This document shows positions 33,395-41,442 of a stretch of 64,000 bases of DNA, one piece after another. A program made the position numbers and the translations under genes. The first letter of the stretch is position 1. Each line of letters starts with the position of its first letter. Below the pieces are notes generated by a model that did no database searches, was not told where the DNA came from, and worked only from the letters and a program-made list of their open reading frames with translations. This DNA is from CAZENU01 sp965222125 (GTDB taxonomy: Bacteria > Chloroflexota > Dehalococcoidia > Lucifugimonadales > CAZENU01), in the NCBI GenBank assembly GCA_965222125.1, contig CBDCTC010000006.1:62001-126000 (forward strand), read 5' to 3'.

Positions 33395-36106
33395 ATGTTC
33401 GTTAGCGCCAGCAGCAAGAAGAGAGCGGTTGGGATCGTCCTCTTTCTCATCATCCTCGGCCTGTTCCTGGCGTTCAATCGTATACCCAAGCTGGACGCGG
33501 TCGGAGTAGATCTGGCTATAGTCGAGTCGCCGAACGTCCAGTGCTTTCAGGGCTTCTGCATAGAGCGCGACCCGGGCACGAGCTTCCTCTCCCGGTGGTG
33601 GACCTTCTCCCTCACGTACTTCCGCCTGGTGGCAATGGGAATGGCGTTCGCCTTCGTGGTCGCAGGGCTCGCGGAATCGTTCCTCTTCACGGCCGCGCGC
33701 GGAGCCGGCTTCCAGTCGGGAGGCGTGTTCGGACGAACGGTGAGAGGCATGGCCGCCGGGCCGGTGATGAACCTTTGCTCCGCGTGCGTGGTGCCGGTCT
33801 CGGCCGCGTTCCAGCGAAGGGCCGGAATCGAGGGCGCGATCGCCATGGTGCAGGGCTCGGCCACGATGAACATCCCCGCGCTTGCGATGGTCTTCTTCGT
33901 CTTCACTCCGTTGCTGGGACTGAGCCGCCTGCTGCTCGCGGTCATAGGCGCGCTGATTCTGGGTCCTCTGGTCGCCTTGACGCTGCGAGGCGAAAGAGGC
34001 GGCGGGCCCGAATCGACCGAGCAGCTAACCCTGGCGGACGACCCGGCGTCCGCCGCTTGGCGTCCCGTGCTGAGAGAGGCCTTCGGCGACTGGGTCAAGA
34101 CGACGGCGGGTTACGTGCTCCGGATGGGCCCGATCATGCTGGCCGCCGGACTGCTCTCGGGGCTGGTGATCCAATGGATCAGCCCCGACACGGTGTCGCG
34201 GTACCTCGGCAACGACGTGGGCGGCGTCGCCATCGCCGCCACGGTCGGGCTGCTGATCAACGTGCCGCTGCTGTTCGAGATCCCGCTCGTGGCCCTGTTG
34301 CTCACCCTCGGCATGGGCACGGCGCCGGCGGCGACCCTGCTGTTCGCCGCCGCCGCGGGCGGCCCCGTGACCTTCTGGGGGCTGGCGAAGGTGATGCCCC
34401 GTCGCGCCGTAGCGGTGTTCGCCGGGGCCACGTGGGGCCTGGGCGCGGTCGGAGGTGTGGGAATTCTCCTCGTGGGCGCGTTGATCTGGGAGGACGCCGG
34501 CCTGCGAGCGGAGCCGGGCGTCGCGCAGGCGGTCGACGAGCCGGCGTCCTTCACCGACGCCACCGAGGCCGCCGGAGTCGCGTTTGCCCACGTCGCACAC
34601 GAGACGGAGATGTTTCCTCTCGGCGGCGGTGCCGTCGTGATCGACTTCGACGGAGACGGCTTCCACGACATCTACGCCGTCAACTCCGTAGGGCCCAACG
34701 TCCTCTACCGCAACAACGGCGACTCGACCTTCACGGAGACCGCGGCCGCGGCGGGCGTCGACGATCCGGAGGGCAGGGGAAACGGCGGATGCGCGGCCGA
34801 CTACGACAACGACGGAGACCAGGACCTGTTCGTGACCAACTACGGGCCCAGCCGGCTCTTCAGGAACGAGGGCGGCTCGTTTTCCGACTCGACCGTCTCC
34901 GCCGGCGTGCTCGACTCCGGTAGTGCCTTCCGCAACACGGGCTGCGCCTGGGGCGACTACGACCGGGACGGCTTCGTGGACCTCATCTTCGTGCGCCATC
35001 TGTACGAGAGCCACCGCCGCATGTTCCAGACCAGGGAGTTCCTCGACGCCATCGCCAGGCTGGTCCTGTACCGCAACAACGGCGACGGTACGTTCACCGA
35101 TACGACCGCCATACTGGGGAATGTGTCGGGGCCGAAGGACCCGGGGTTCGGCGGGCAAGCGGGCAACATCTGGGGCGCCGGCTTTCAGCCCGGGTGGGCG
35201 GACTTGGACAACGACGGAGACCTCGACCTCTATGTCGTCAACGACCTGGGCACCGATATACAGGGCAACGTGCTGTGGCGGAACGACGGGGCCGCGGACG
35301 GGGGCTCGTGGACGTTCACCGACGTGTCCCGCGGCTCCGGGGCCGACGCGAGCATCTTCGGGATGGGGCTCGCGGTCGGAGACTACGATCTGGACGGCAT
35401 GCTCGACATCTTCGTGACCAACATCAGGGACAACGTACTGCTGAAAAACGAGGGGACGGGCCTCAAGTTCGAGGACGCGGCCAAGGACGCCGGCGCCCGC
35501 GTCGGCCTCATCGGCCGGAAGGCACGGGTCGCCTGGGGCACCTTCCTGTTCGACTACGACAACGACGGAGACGAAGACCTGTACCTGGCGAGCGGCTACC
35601 TCAGGGCCGACAGCGCCACGGTAGGCGCGGCCGCGAATCCGGTGGAGCAGCCCAACGTGCTGCTGCGAAACCAGGGCGACGGGACTTTCGTGGACGTGTC
35701 GACGGCCAGCGGCAGCGACGATTCCGGAATAGGCCGCGGCGCCGTCTACCTGGACTACGACAACGACGGTTGCCTCGACATCTTCGTGGTCAATCTGGGG
35801 CAGCGCGCGAGTCTGCTGCGCAACCTGTGCGATACGGAGCGCACGTGGATAGCCGTCAAGCCGGTCGGCACGTCCAGCAACCGCGACGCCATCGGCGCCA
35901 GGGTGACGATCGATGTCGGCGGCGCGGTGCAGATCAGAGAGATAGCCGCGGGATCGAGCCAGATGGGCCAGAACATGCTCGAGGCCCATTTCGGCCTCGG
36001 CACGGCCCGCACAATCGACTCAGTGACCGTAGCGTGGCCGAGCGGCAAGGTCACGCGTCTGACGGACGTGCCGGCGAATCAGCGCCTCACGATAGTCGAG
36101 CCGTGA
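33395..36106 (+). CDS. Fusion: ArsP/DUF318-type permease with C-terminal FG-GAP/CRTAC1 beta-propeller
   Basis: 903 residues. Residues 1-366 form a polytopic permease of the ArsP/UPF0718 kind: about eight hydrophobic segments, a cysteine pair C128/C131 in NLCSACVVPVSAAF, and GSATMNIPAL, the repeat hallmark of that family. From about 384 to 815 there are seven FG-GAP/VCBS calcium loops (DFDGDGFHDIY, DYDNDGDQDLF, DYDRDGFVDLI, DLDNDGDLDLY, DYDLDGMLDIF, DYDNDGDEDLY, DYDNDGCLDIF). An ASPIC/UnbV-type end follows (NRDAIGARVTI; HFGLGTARTIDSVTVAWPSG). The propeller should sit outside the membrane. ArsP-type permeases export organoarsenicals; CRTAC1 domains bind or adhere. One uninterrupted frame joins the two, so this is a true fusion unless assembled wrongly. 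Confidence 0.85.
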   Translation: MFVSASSKKRAVGIVLFLIILGLFLAFNRIPKLDAVGVDLAIVESPNVQCFQGFCIERDPGTSFLSRWWTFSLTYFRLVAMGMAFAFVVAGLAESFLFTAARGAGFQSGGVFGRTVRGMAAGPVMNLCSACVVPVSAAFQRRAGIEGAIAMVQGSATMNIPALAMVFFVFTPLLGLSRLLLAVIGALILGPLVALTLRGERGGGPESTEQLTLADDPASAAWRPVLREAFGDWVKTTAGYVLRMGPIMLAAGLLSGLVIQWISPDTVSRYLGNDVGGVAIAATVGLLINVPLLFEIPLVALLLTLGMGTAPAATLLFAAAAGGPVTFWGLAKVMPRRAVAVFAGATWGLGAVGGVGILLVGALIWEDAGLRAEPGVAQAVDEPASFTDATEAAGVAFAHVAHETEMFPLGGGAVVIDFDGDGFHDIYAVNSVGPNVLYRNNGDSTFTETAAAAGVDDPEGRGNGGCAADYDNDGDQDLFVTNYGPSRLFRNEGGSFSDSTVSAGVLDSGSAFRNTGCAWGDYDRDGFVDLIFVRHLYESHRRMFQTREFLDAIARLVLYRNNGDGTFTDTTAILGNVSGPKDPGFGGQAGNIWGAGFQPGWADLDNDGDLDLYVVNDLGTDIQGNVLWRNDGAADGGSWTFTDVSRGSGADASIFGMGLAVGDYDLDGMLDIFVTNIRDNVLLKNEGTGLKFEDAAKDAGARVGLIGRKARVAWGTFLFDYDNDGDEDLYLASGYLRADSATVGAAANPVEQPNVLLRNQGDGTFVDVSTASGSDDSGIGRGAVYLDYDNDGCLDIFVVNLGQRASLLRNLCDTERTWIAVKPVGTSSNRDAIGARVTIDVGGAVQIREIAAGSSQMGQNMLEAHFGLGTARTIDSVTVAWPSGKVTRLTDVPANQRLTIVEP

Positions 36107-36123
36107 ACGAGACGGCGGCAATA

Positions 36124-37386
36124 GGCTATGCCCAAATCCCCCACCTGACATTGTTGGGAGCTGTTTCGTGTGCTTTCAGGGGCTGTCCGGATGTCGACTT
36201 GGGGTGACGCATGACATGATCGGCATCGGACAGGGTCTCGGGTGCCGTCTTTGAGGGTATCGGCAGCGGTTCGCTTCCAATTGTGGCTGTTGTCAGGCCG
36301 AAGAAGGCATGGCCCGGACTGGCAACTCGGCAGAGTCGCCTACAAACCGATGCTCCAGGCAGGGTCGCCTATGCCCCATACGGCTCGGCAGCCAGCGCCA
36401 ATATCCTCTGCCGCGCGCTGAGCAGCAACTCGTATGAGGGATGGCCACGGGCAAGACGGATGATCAACCTCCTGGCGTGACGCACCACACGGCCCGGTAG
36501 GGCGATCAGGGCGAAGCGCACCGCCTTGAGACGCTTGCCCACCCACTGTCCGCCCAACACCAGCCGCTTCATGGCAGAGTTCAAGTTGAAGGCCAACACT
36601 GCTATCGCCCACCATGCTGCGTTGGCTCCGAACAGCCTCGACGGAAGCCTGCCCCCGGCAAGGTCACTCTTGAGGACGCCGTGGACCTCCTCGCCCTTGC
36701 CACATCTCTGCCTCGACCACCAGATCAACTCATCTCCCGCAATGCTCCGGTTGGTCACCACTCCGAAGACCTTGTACCAGCCTCTGTTGGACAACTCCAT
36801 CGCGGGGAACGGAAGCTCCATCTGCCCCTCCATTCCCGGCAGAGGCTGTTCGATCAACCGCTCCCTGGTAGCTATGAACCGATACTCAGGGCTGCTCTTG
36901 GAGTGCCCTATCCAGTTGGGCACGAAGTTCACATCAGCCCACTGCTGACCCGTGTCCACACGATGCTCCCCAACCTTGCGGTACAGCGTCTGCCAGTCTT
37001 GCTCGGCGACCTCGGACACCGCACGGCGGAACTCCGTCGTCACGTCGACCCCAACCGCGAACTCAATCACCCCGAACCGCTCGTCTCTACCCTCCGCGCA
37101 GTACCGCAGCAACTCCCGCTGGTACCCCGCCGTGTCAGACCTGAGCATACCGACGACCTCAAACCCGCTGCGTCCATCAACTCCACGTACGTCATCACCC
37201 CGGACAGCCCCGTCATACCCGTCGAGCCCTTCTCCTGCTCGTACTGGAATGCCAATAAGCCTTGCTTCATAATAGATGCACCTCGTTGGTGATCGGTTCG
37301 TTTGCTCAACAACCATCTTAGCCCCCTTCGCGGCGGGCTCCAACGAGGTCTTCCTCTTCTCTCGGTGGGGAATCTGGGGACTAGCC
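36124..37386. mobile_element. Internally deleted IS1380-type element
   Basis: The ends are imperfect inverted repeats. Left, 36124-36145, starts GGCTATGCCCAAATC; right, 37364-37386, read on the minus strand starts GGCTAGTCCCCAGATT; both end CCCCACC inward. Between them is a minus-strand IS1380 transposase that has lost its middle. The whole is about 1.26 kb, shorter than typical IS1380 elements (about 1.6-1.7 kb). I see no matching target duplication. The right end lies 5 bp from the lexA -35. Confidence 0.65.
36369..37270 (-). pseudogene. IS1380-family transposase, internal deletion and frameshift
   Basis: The N-terminal fragment starts at 37270 (MKQGLLAFQYEQEKG ... ELMDAAGL). At about 37160 the frame changes and picks up at VVGMLRSDTAGYQREL, which in intact IS1380 proteins lies some 200 residues further on. 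The C-terminal half is preserved (VPNWIGHSK, VTNRS, AMKRLVLG, LPGRVVRHARRL). The missing part normally contains the first catalytic Asp residues, so it cannot be an active transposase. Confidence 0.8.
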
Positions 37387-37391
37387 GGGGC

Positions 37392-37420
37392 TTGACTGGC
37401 GAATATCCGTGTGCTACGTT
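37392..37420 (+). promoter_or_regulatory. lexA promoter
   Basis: TTGACT (37392-37397), a 17-bp spacer and TACGTT (37415-37420). The start of transcription would fall at about 37427, inside the LexA box. The -35 lies directly beside the end of the IS1380 element. Confidence 0.6.
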
Positions 37421-37425
37421 TGTTC

Positions 37426-37438
37426 CGAACATTCGTCC
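37426..37438 (+). promoter_or_regulatory. Putative LexA box
   Basis: CGAACATTCGTCC. The left half and spacing match the Gram-positive SOS box (CGAACRNRYGTTYG); the right half is imperfect. Its position over the transcription start fits repression of lexA by its own product. Confidence 0.5.
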
Positions 37439-37475
37439 TTGTCCAAGCCGGCATGCCGGCGATCAGGAGGTTCCG

Positions 37476-38114
37476 ATGAAGCGAAAGCTCTCCGAGCGGC
37501 AGAAGTGCATACTGACCGTGATTCGCGGATTCATAGACGACCACCAGTTCCCGCCGACCGTGCGTGATATCCAGACGGCGTGCGACATCAGTTCCACCTC
37601 TGTGGTCGACTACAACCTGCGCATCCTGCAGCGCGAGGGCTACATCCGCCGCGAGGCCGAGGTTTCCAGGGGCATCGAGCTGCTGGACGGCTCCAGCCCC
37701 AGACGGGACCTGATATCGATCCCCGTCCTGGGCTACATCGCGGCCGGCGAGCCGCTGCAGATACCGCCGTCGGACTCGTGGAGCACCGAGGCGATGGACC
37801 ACGTGGAGCTTCCCACGTCCTTCACGGCGGGCAGGTCGGAGGTCTTCGCGGTACGCGTCAAAGGCGAGTCGATGATCGACGCGTTGGTGGCCGACGGAGA
37901 CCTCGTGGTCATGGAGCCCACCGACCGCCCCAACGAAGGCGACATGGTCGCGGCATGGCTGCAGGACAACGGCGGCGTCACCCTGAAGCACTTCCACATG
38001 CGCAACGGGATGGTCACGCTCCAGCCGGCCAACGCCGCCGTCGAGCCGATCACCGTCCCCGCCGACAATGTCTCGGTGCAGGGACGCGTCGTCGGCGTCG
38101 TCAGGACGATGTAG
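37476..38114 (+). CDS. lexA: SOS repressor LexA
   Basis: 212 residues from ATG 37476, with AGGAGG upstream. The N-terminal winged helix (SERQKCILTVIRGFIDDHQFPP, TVRDIQTACDISSTSVVDYNLRIL) binds DNA. The C-terminal S24 peptidase-like domain has the A90-G91 cleavage site (GYIAAGEP), nucleophile S132 (GESMIDALV) and K171 (GVTLKHFH). RecA filaments trigger self-cleavage and derepress SOS genes. No SOS effector gene is adjacent; a small HTH gene follows after a terminator. An in-frame extension upstream of 37476 runs through the promoter and the IS end and is not used. Confidence 0.95.
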   Translation: MKRKLSERQKCILTVIRGFIDDHQFPPTVRDIQTACDISSTSVVDYNLRILQREGYIRREAEVSRGIELLDGSSPRRDLISIPVLGYIAAGEPLQIPPSDSWSTEAMDHVELPTSFTAGRSEVFAVRVKGESMIDALVADGDLVVMEPTDRPNEGDMVAAWLQDNGGVTLKHFHMRNGMVTLQPANAAVEPITVPADNVSVQGRVVGVVRTM

Positions 38115-38140
38115 GTACCCCCGACAACGATTCGGTGGAA

Positions 38141-38169
38141 GCCGGGCGGCAGCGCCCGGCTTTCTTTTT
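38141..38169 (+). terminator. Rho-independent terminator of lexA
   Basis: An 8-bp perfect stem GCCGGGCG/CGCCCGGC with loop GCAG is followed at once by TTTCTTTTT. It lies 27 bp past the lexA stop. This is the clearest terminator in the window. Confidence 0.88.
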
Positions 38170-38191
38170 CGCTTCACTCTAGTCGCCAGGG

Positions 38192-38205
38192 ACAAGAATT
38201 CTTGT
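38192..38205. promoter_or_regulatory. Perfect 14-bp palindrome ACAAGAATTCTTGT (candidate operator)
   Basis: The palindrome overlaps the first bases of the -35 of the downstream HTH gene. A repressor bound here would block RNA polymerase. The simplest regulator is the HTH protein itself. Confidence 0.55.
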
Positions 38206-38230
38206 GTCTCTCCGCAGCCTATGGTAGCCT
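38202..38230 (+). promoter_or_regulatory. Promoter of the small HTH gene
   Basis: TTGTGT (38202-38207), 17 bp, TAGCCT (38225-38230) with an extended TGG just before it. The leader to ATG 38263 is about 25 bases and contains TGGAGGAGAG as ribosome site. Confidence 0.55.
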
Positions 38231-38262
38231 GGTCGCAGGCTTGGCTGACGTGGAGGAGAGTC

Positions 38263-38688
38263 ATGCGAGTCGCAGAGGTCCGCGGCCGGGTGGTGAAGAA
38301 GCTGGAAGAGGCGGCCGCCTCGGGAGACGAGAACGTCGCCACTGAGGTATCGAACTTCAGCCGGGCGGTGCTCATCGCGCTTGCGTCATACGACGCAGAT
38401 ACGGACGTCGACCTGCAAGAGCTGAAGATCAAGACGTCGACGGCCGGCCGCATCCTGGGCATGAGCCAGGAGTACGTCAGAGAGCTCGTACGCGGCAAAG
38501 TACTGGATGCCACGAAGAAGAACGGCGAGTTTCAAGTAGCCCTGTCTTCGGTGGTCAGCTTGCAGGCCAACTCGGCCGCACGTCCCGGCCGTCCTCAGGC
38601 CATTGACCTGGGCGCGATGCGCAAGGCCAAGATACGGTCGTCCTTCGCCTTCCTGTACGACCATGCGCCGCACGAGCGGCCGGCGTAG
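38263..38688 (+). CDS. Small excisionase/MerR-like HTH protein
   Basis: 141 residues. Residues about 58-100 look like an excisionase-type winged helix: TSTAGRILGMSQEYVRELVRG, then KVLDATKKNGEFQVALSSVV, where the wing and the last strand normally read from a KVGRYRIP-like stretch. The N-terminal 50 residues are helical and acidic. The C-terminal tail is basic (RKAKIRSSFAFLYDH). It is probably a DNA-binding regulator. It has its own promoter and palindrome and is isolated from lexA by a terminator. I cannot name the family. Confidence 0.75.
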   Translation: MRVAEVRGRVVKKLEEAAASGDENVATEVSNFSRAVLIALASYDADTDVDLQELKIKTSTAGRILGMSQEYVRELVRGKVLDATKKNGEFQVALSSVVSLQANSAARPGRPQAIDLGAMRKAKIRSSFAFLYDHAPHERPA

Positions 38689-38818
38689 CCGAGAATCCGA
38701 GCTCGTAGCATACCCAGACGCTCCGGCCGGCTTGCACAAGCGGCCTACCGGCGGCCTGACTACGGCGTCACGGCGCCACACCCCGCCGTCCGGAACAGGG
38801 CGGCAGCTCGGGCCCCGT

Positions 38819-39592
38819 TCATGGGTCGACCTTGCCCAGAAAGACCTGGGTCAGTATATCGGTTTCTACGACCGATTCAGGGGTGCCGGTGTGTACGACG
38901 CGGCCCATGTCCAGGACGTAGACCCTGTCCACGATGTCCAGAACGCCCTTGATGTTGTGCTCGACGACGAAGATGGTGGTCCCCAGCCGCTCGCTGATCT
39001 CGGCGACCTTCTCGAACACCTCCTTGACCACTATGGGCGCGAGGCCGAGCGTGGGCTCGTCGAGCAGCAGCGCCTCAGGACCGGCCATGAGCCCGCGGCC
39101 CAGGGCCAGCATCTGCTGCTGCCCCCCGGACATCTCGCTGGCTACGTCGCGGCGCTTCTGGTGCAGGATGGGGAAGAGCTCCATCACCGCATCCAGGCGT
39201 CGCTCCTTTTCCGTCCTGTCGCCCAGGTACAGGCAGCCCATCTCCAGGTTCTCTTCGATCGTGAGGTGCGTGAACACTCTCCTGCCCTGCGGGACAAAGG
39301 CGATGCCCTCCTTGACGATCTCGTGGGTGGCCGCCGTCAGCGGCTTTTCGCGCCAGTAGACGTTTCCGGCGACCACCGGCGCCAGCCCCATGATGGCTTT
39401 GAGCACGGTCGACTTCCCCGCCCCGTTGGGGCCCATCACGGCGACGACCTCGCCATTGCGGACGCCCATCGACGCTTGTTCCAGAGCCTGTACCGCCCCA
39501 TAGTGAACGGATACATTGACCAACTCGAGCAGCATCGCCCCGTTGCCTGCCCTGGCGTTCTGTTCTTTGGCTGGTTCGTCTTGCCTGTCCAT
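38819..39592 (-). CDS. livF: Branched-chain amino acid ABC ATPase LivF
   Basis: 257 residues. Walker A GPNGAGKST, FVPQGRRVFTHLTIEENL (Q-loop, LivF type), signature MSGGQQQMLALGRGL, Walker B LLLDEPTLGLAP and switch EHNI are intact. The N-terminal 20 residues are extra; ATG codons inside (MLLELVNVSVHYG) could also serve. It is the last gene of the livKHMGF operon and forms the ATPase pair with LivG. Confidence 0.93.
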   Translation of the reverse strand: MDRQDEPAKEQNARAGNGAMLLELVNVSVHYGAVQALEQASMGVRNGEVVAVMGPNGAGKSTVLKAIMGLAPVVAGNVYWREKPLTAATHEIVKEGIAFVPQGRRVFTHLTIEENLEMGCLYLGDRTEKERRLDAVMELFPILHQKRRDVASEMSGGQQQMLALGRGLMAGPEALLLDEPTLGLAPIVVKEVFEKVAEISERLGTTIFVVEHNIKGVLDIVDRVYVLDMGRVVHTGTPESVVETDILTQVFLGKVDP

Positions 39593-39623
39593 CAGTACTC
39601 CGCCGCGAGCGTCCAGAGAGAGG

Positions 39624-40385
39624 CTAGAGGCCCAGGTAGGCGTCTATCACCTCTGGGCGGCTCAGTACCTCTTCGACCTCCCCCACGGCGAGTAGCACGC
39701 CGCTGTCCAGGACGAAGAGATGGTCCGACAACTCTCGAACGATGTCCATGTTGTGGGAAACGAAAACGATAGTGTTGCCCTGCTCCCGCATGTCTTTCAA
39801 TATGGTCTTGACCCTCTCCAGCATCTGGGGAAAGAGACCAGCGAAGGGTTCGTCAAACAGGTATATGTTCACGTCCAACGCCATGGCGCGTCCGATCTCC
39901 AGTAGCTTCCGCTGGCCGTAGGAGAGGTCCATGGCCAGGGAGCGCCGCTTCTCCCACATCCCGACCTTCTTCAGGATACTCTCAGCTCGCTCCTTTTGGC
40001 TCCGTTGCTCCCGTTGCATCAGCGCCCGGAAGACGCGGCGGGCCGTCAGGACTACCATTATGTTGTCCCAGACGGTGATCTGATCGAAGAGCCTGACCTC
40101 CTGAAAAGTCCTGGTGATACCGTGAGCGGGAGTCTCATGGGGATGCACGACCTTGAGGCCGACGCCGTCGATGACCACTATCCCTTCGTCGAGAGGCAAT
40201 ATCCCGCTCAACAGGTTTACCAGGGTCGATTTTCCCGATCCGTTGGGCCCAACGATACAGGTTATCCATTCCCGGAAGATGGACATGGAGAGCCGGTCCA
40301 CGGCTTTAACCGCACCGAAGTGCTTTGATATCTCCTTCGTCCTCAGAACGAAGAGATCGTCGAGATCTATCTGGGTGCCGCTCAC
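39624..40385 (-). CDS. livG: Branched-chain amino acid ABC ATPase LivG
   Basis: 253 residues from GTG 40385. Walker A GPNGSGKST, GITRTFQEVRLFDQITVWDNI, a degenerate signature LSYGQRKLLEIGRAM, Walker B YLFDEPFAGLFP and SHNMDIVRELSD are seen. LSYGQ in place of LSGGQ occurs in LivG proteins. The start overlaps the livM stop by 4 bp. It contacts LivH/LivM on the inner face of the membrane. Confidence 0.93.
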   Translation of the reverse strand: MSGTQIDLDDLFVLRTKEISKHFGAVKAVDRLSMSIFREWITCIVGPNGSGKSTLVNLLSGILPLDEGIVVIDGVGLKVVHPHETPAHGITRTFQEVRLFDQITVWDNIMVVLTARRVFRALMQREQRSQKERAESILKKVGMWEKRRSLAMDLSYGQRKLLEIGRAMALDVNIYLFDEPFAGLFPQMLERVKTILKDMREQGNTIVFVSHNMDIVRELSDHLFVLDSGVLLAVGEVEEVLSRPEVIDAYLGL

Positions 40386-41431
40386 AGCTTGTACCTTCCA
40401 ACAAGACCCTGGGGCCTGAACAGCATGAGCAGCACCAGGAGGATGCCCAACACGACCTGTCGGGCCTGTCCGATATGCTCATCGGGGAGAAACGGCAGGA
40501 AGCGCATCCCCTCCTCCAGCAGCACGAAGGTCATCGCCCCGAGAATGGAGCCCGAGATCGTCGCCAGCCCTCCCAGGATCACGATCGCTACCAGCAGGAT
40601 CGACTCCATCAGGATGAAGGAGGAGGGGTCGATGTAGCTGGTCCAGCTGGCGAACAGGCCGCCGGCAAGGCCCGCCATCATGGCAGAAATGACCCACACC
40701 GCGAGCTTATAGTGCGTCGTCCGGTACCCAAAGACTTCGATGGCCTGCTCGTCCTCTCGGATGGCGGTCAGCACACGCCCGAAGGAGGAGGTCACGATGA
40801 ACCATGAGACCAGCATGACCAGGACAAGAAATACGAGCGCCACGACCAGGAACTCGACGTCGCCGTCGAGCACCCACCCGCCTATGCTGGGCTTCGCTAT
40901 CTCGTGAATGCCTAGAGGGCCCCTGGTGACGCTTCGCAAGTTCGAGAAAACGTTGAAGGCGATTATCGCGAAGCCGAAGGAGACGAGGACGTAGATGTCG
41001 TCCCGGAACCGGTTGAATACCACGCCAACCCCAACGGCCGTCAGGCCTGCCAGGACCACGCTGACGGGCAGTGCGGCGAAGAATGGCCATCCGAGCGTGG
41101 GGATGGCCTCCGTGCGAAGCTGCTCGTACGCGGCGTCCGAGGTGAGGAACGCCATCGCGTAGGCGCCGATGCCGAAGAATCCGATGTGCCCCACCGACAG
41201 CAGGCCCGTGTACCCCACGATGAGATTGAGACTGACCGCCAGTATCGCCCAGATGGCGAAGACTGTGCCGATGCTTACGGCGAATCCGGTGCCCTTCCAC
41301 ATCATGAACGCGGCCGCCCACGTGATGACAATCAGGTTCGCCCACAGCTCCAAGTTGCCCTTTGGGGACCGCAACAGTTCCCAGGGGGCGCGCACCACTC
41401 TTTTGAGATTCCCGTAGACCTGTGAGCTCAT
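40382..41431 (-). CDS. livM: Branched-chain amino acid ABC permease LivM
   Basis: 349 residues from ATG 41431; an in-frame extension to 41521 would overlap livH. The hallmark GYTGLLSVGHIGFFGIGAYA is present, followed by further membrane segments and the loop with AIREDEQAIEVFGYRTTHYKL that contacts the ATPases. It forms the channel with LivH. The gap to livH is about 11 bp. Confidence 0.92.
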   Translation of the reverse strand: MSSQVYGNLKRVVRAPWELLRSPKGNLELWANLIVITWAAAFMMWKGTGFAVSIGTVFAIWAILAVSLNLIVGYTGLLSVGHIGFFGIGAYAMAFLTSDAAYEQLRTEAIPTLGWPFFAALPVSVVLAGLTAVGVGVVFNRFRDDIYVLVSFGFAIIAFNVFSNLRSVTRGPLGIHEIAKPSIGGWVLDGDVEFLVVALVFLVLVMLVSWFIVTSSFGRVLTAIREDEQAIEVFGYRTTHYKLAVWVISAMMAGLAGGLFASWTSYIDPSSFILMESILLVAIVILGGLATISGSILGAMTFVLLEEGMRFLPFLPDEHIGQARQVVLGILLVLLMLFRPQGLVGRYKL

Positions 41432-41442
41432 CGGCGGCGAGT

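Noticed and set aside
33395..34500. Permease as a mercury or copper exporter because of the CSAC motif
   Set aside because: A Cys-x-x-Cys in a helix is also usual in ArsP/UPF0718 proteins; there is no metal-binding domain or regulator next to it.
34025..35989. A 654-codon antisense frame in the permease fusion
   Set aside because: The composition is typical of the complement of Asp/Gly-rich Ca-binding repeats; no motifs.
36369..38513. A 714-codon minus-strand frame through lexA and the IS1380 remnant
   Set aside because: Only the last 260 or so codons are transposase; the rest is antisense to lexA and the HTH gene.
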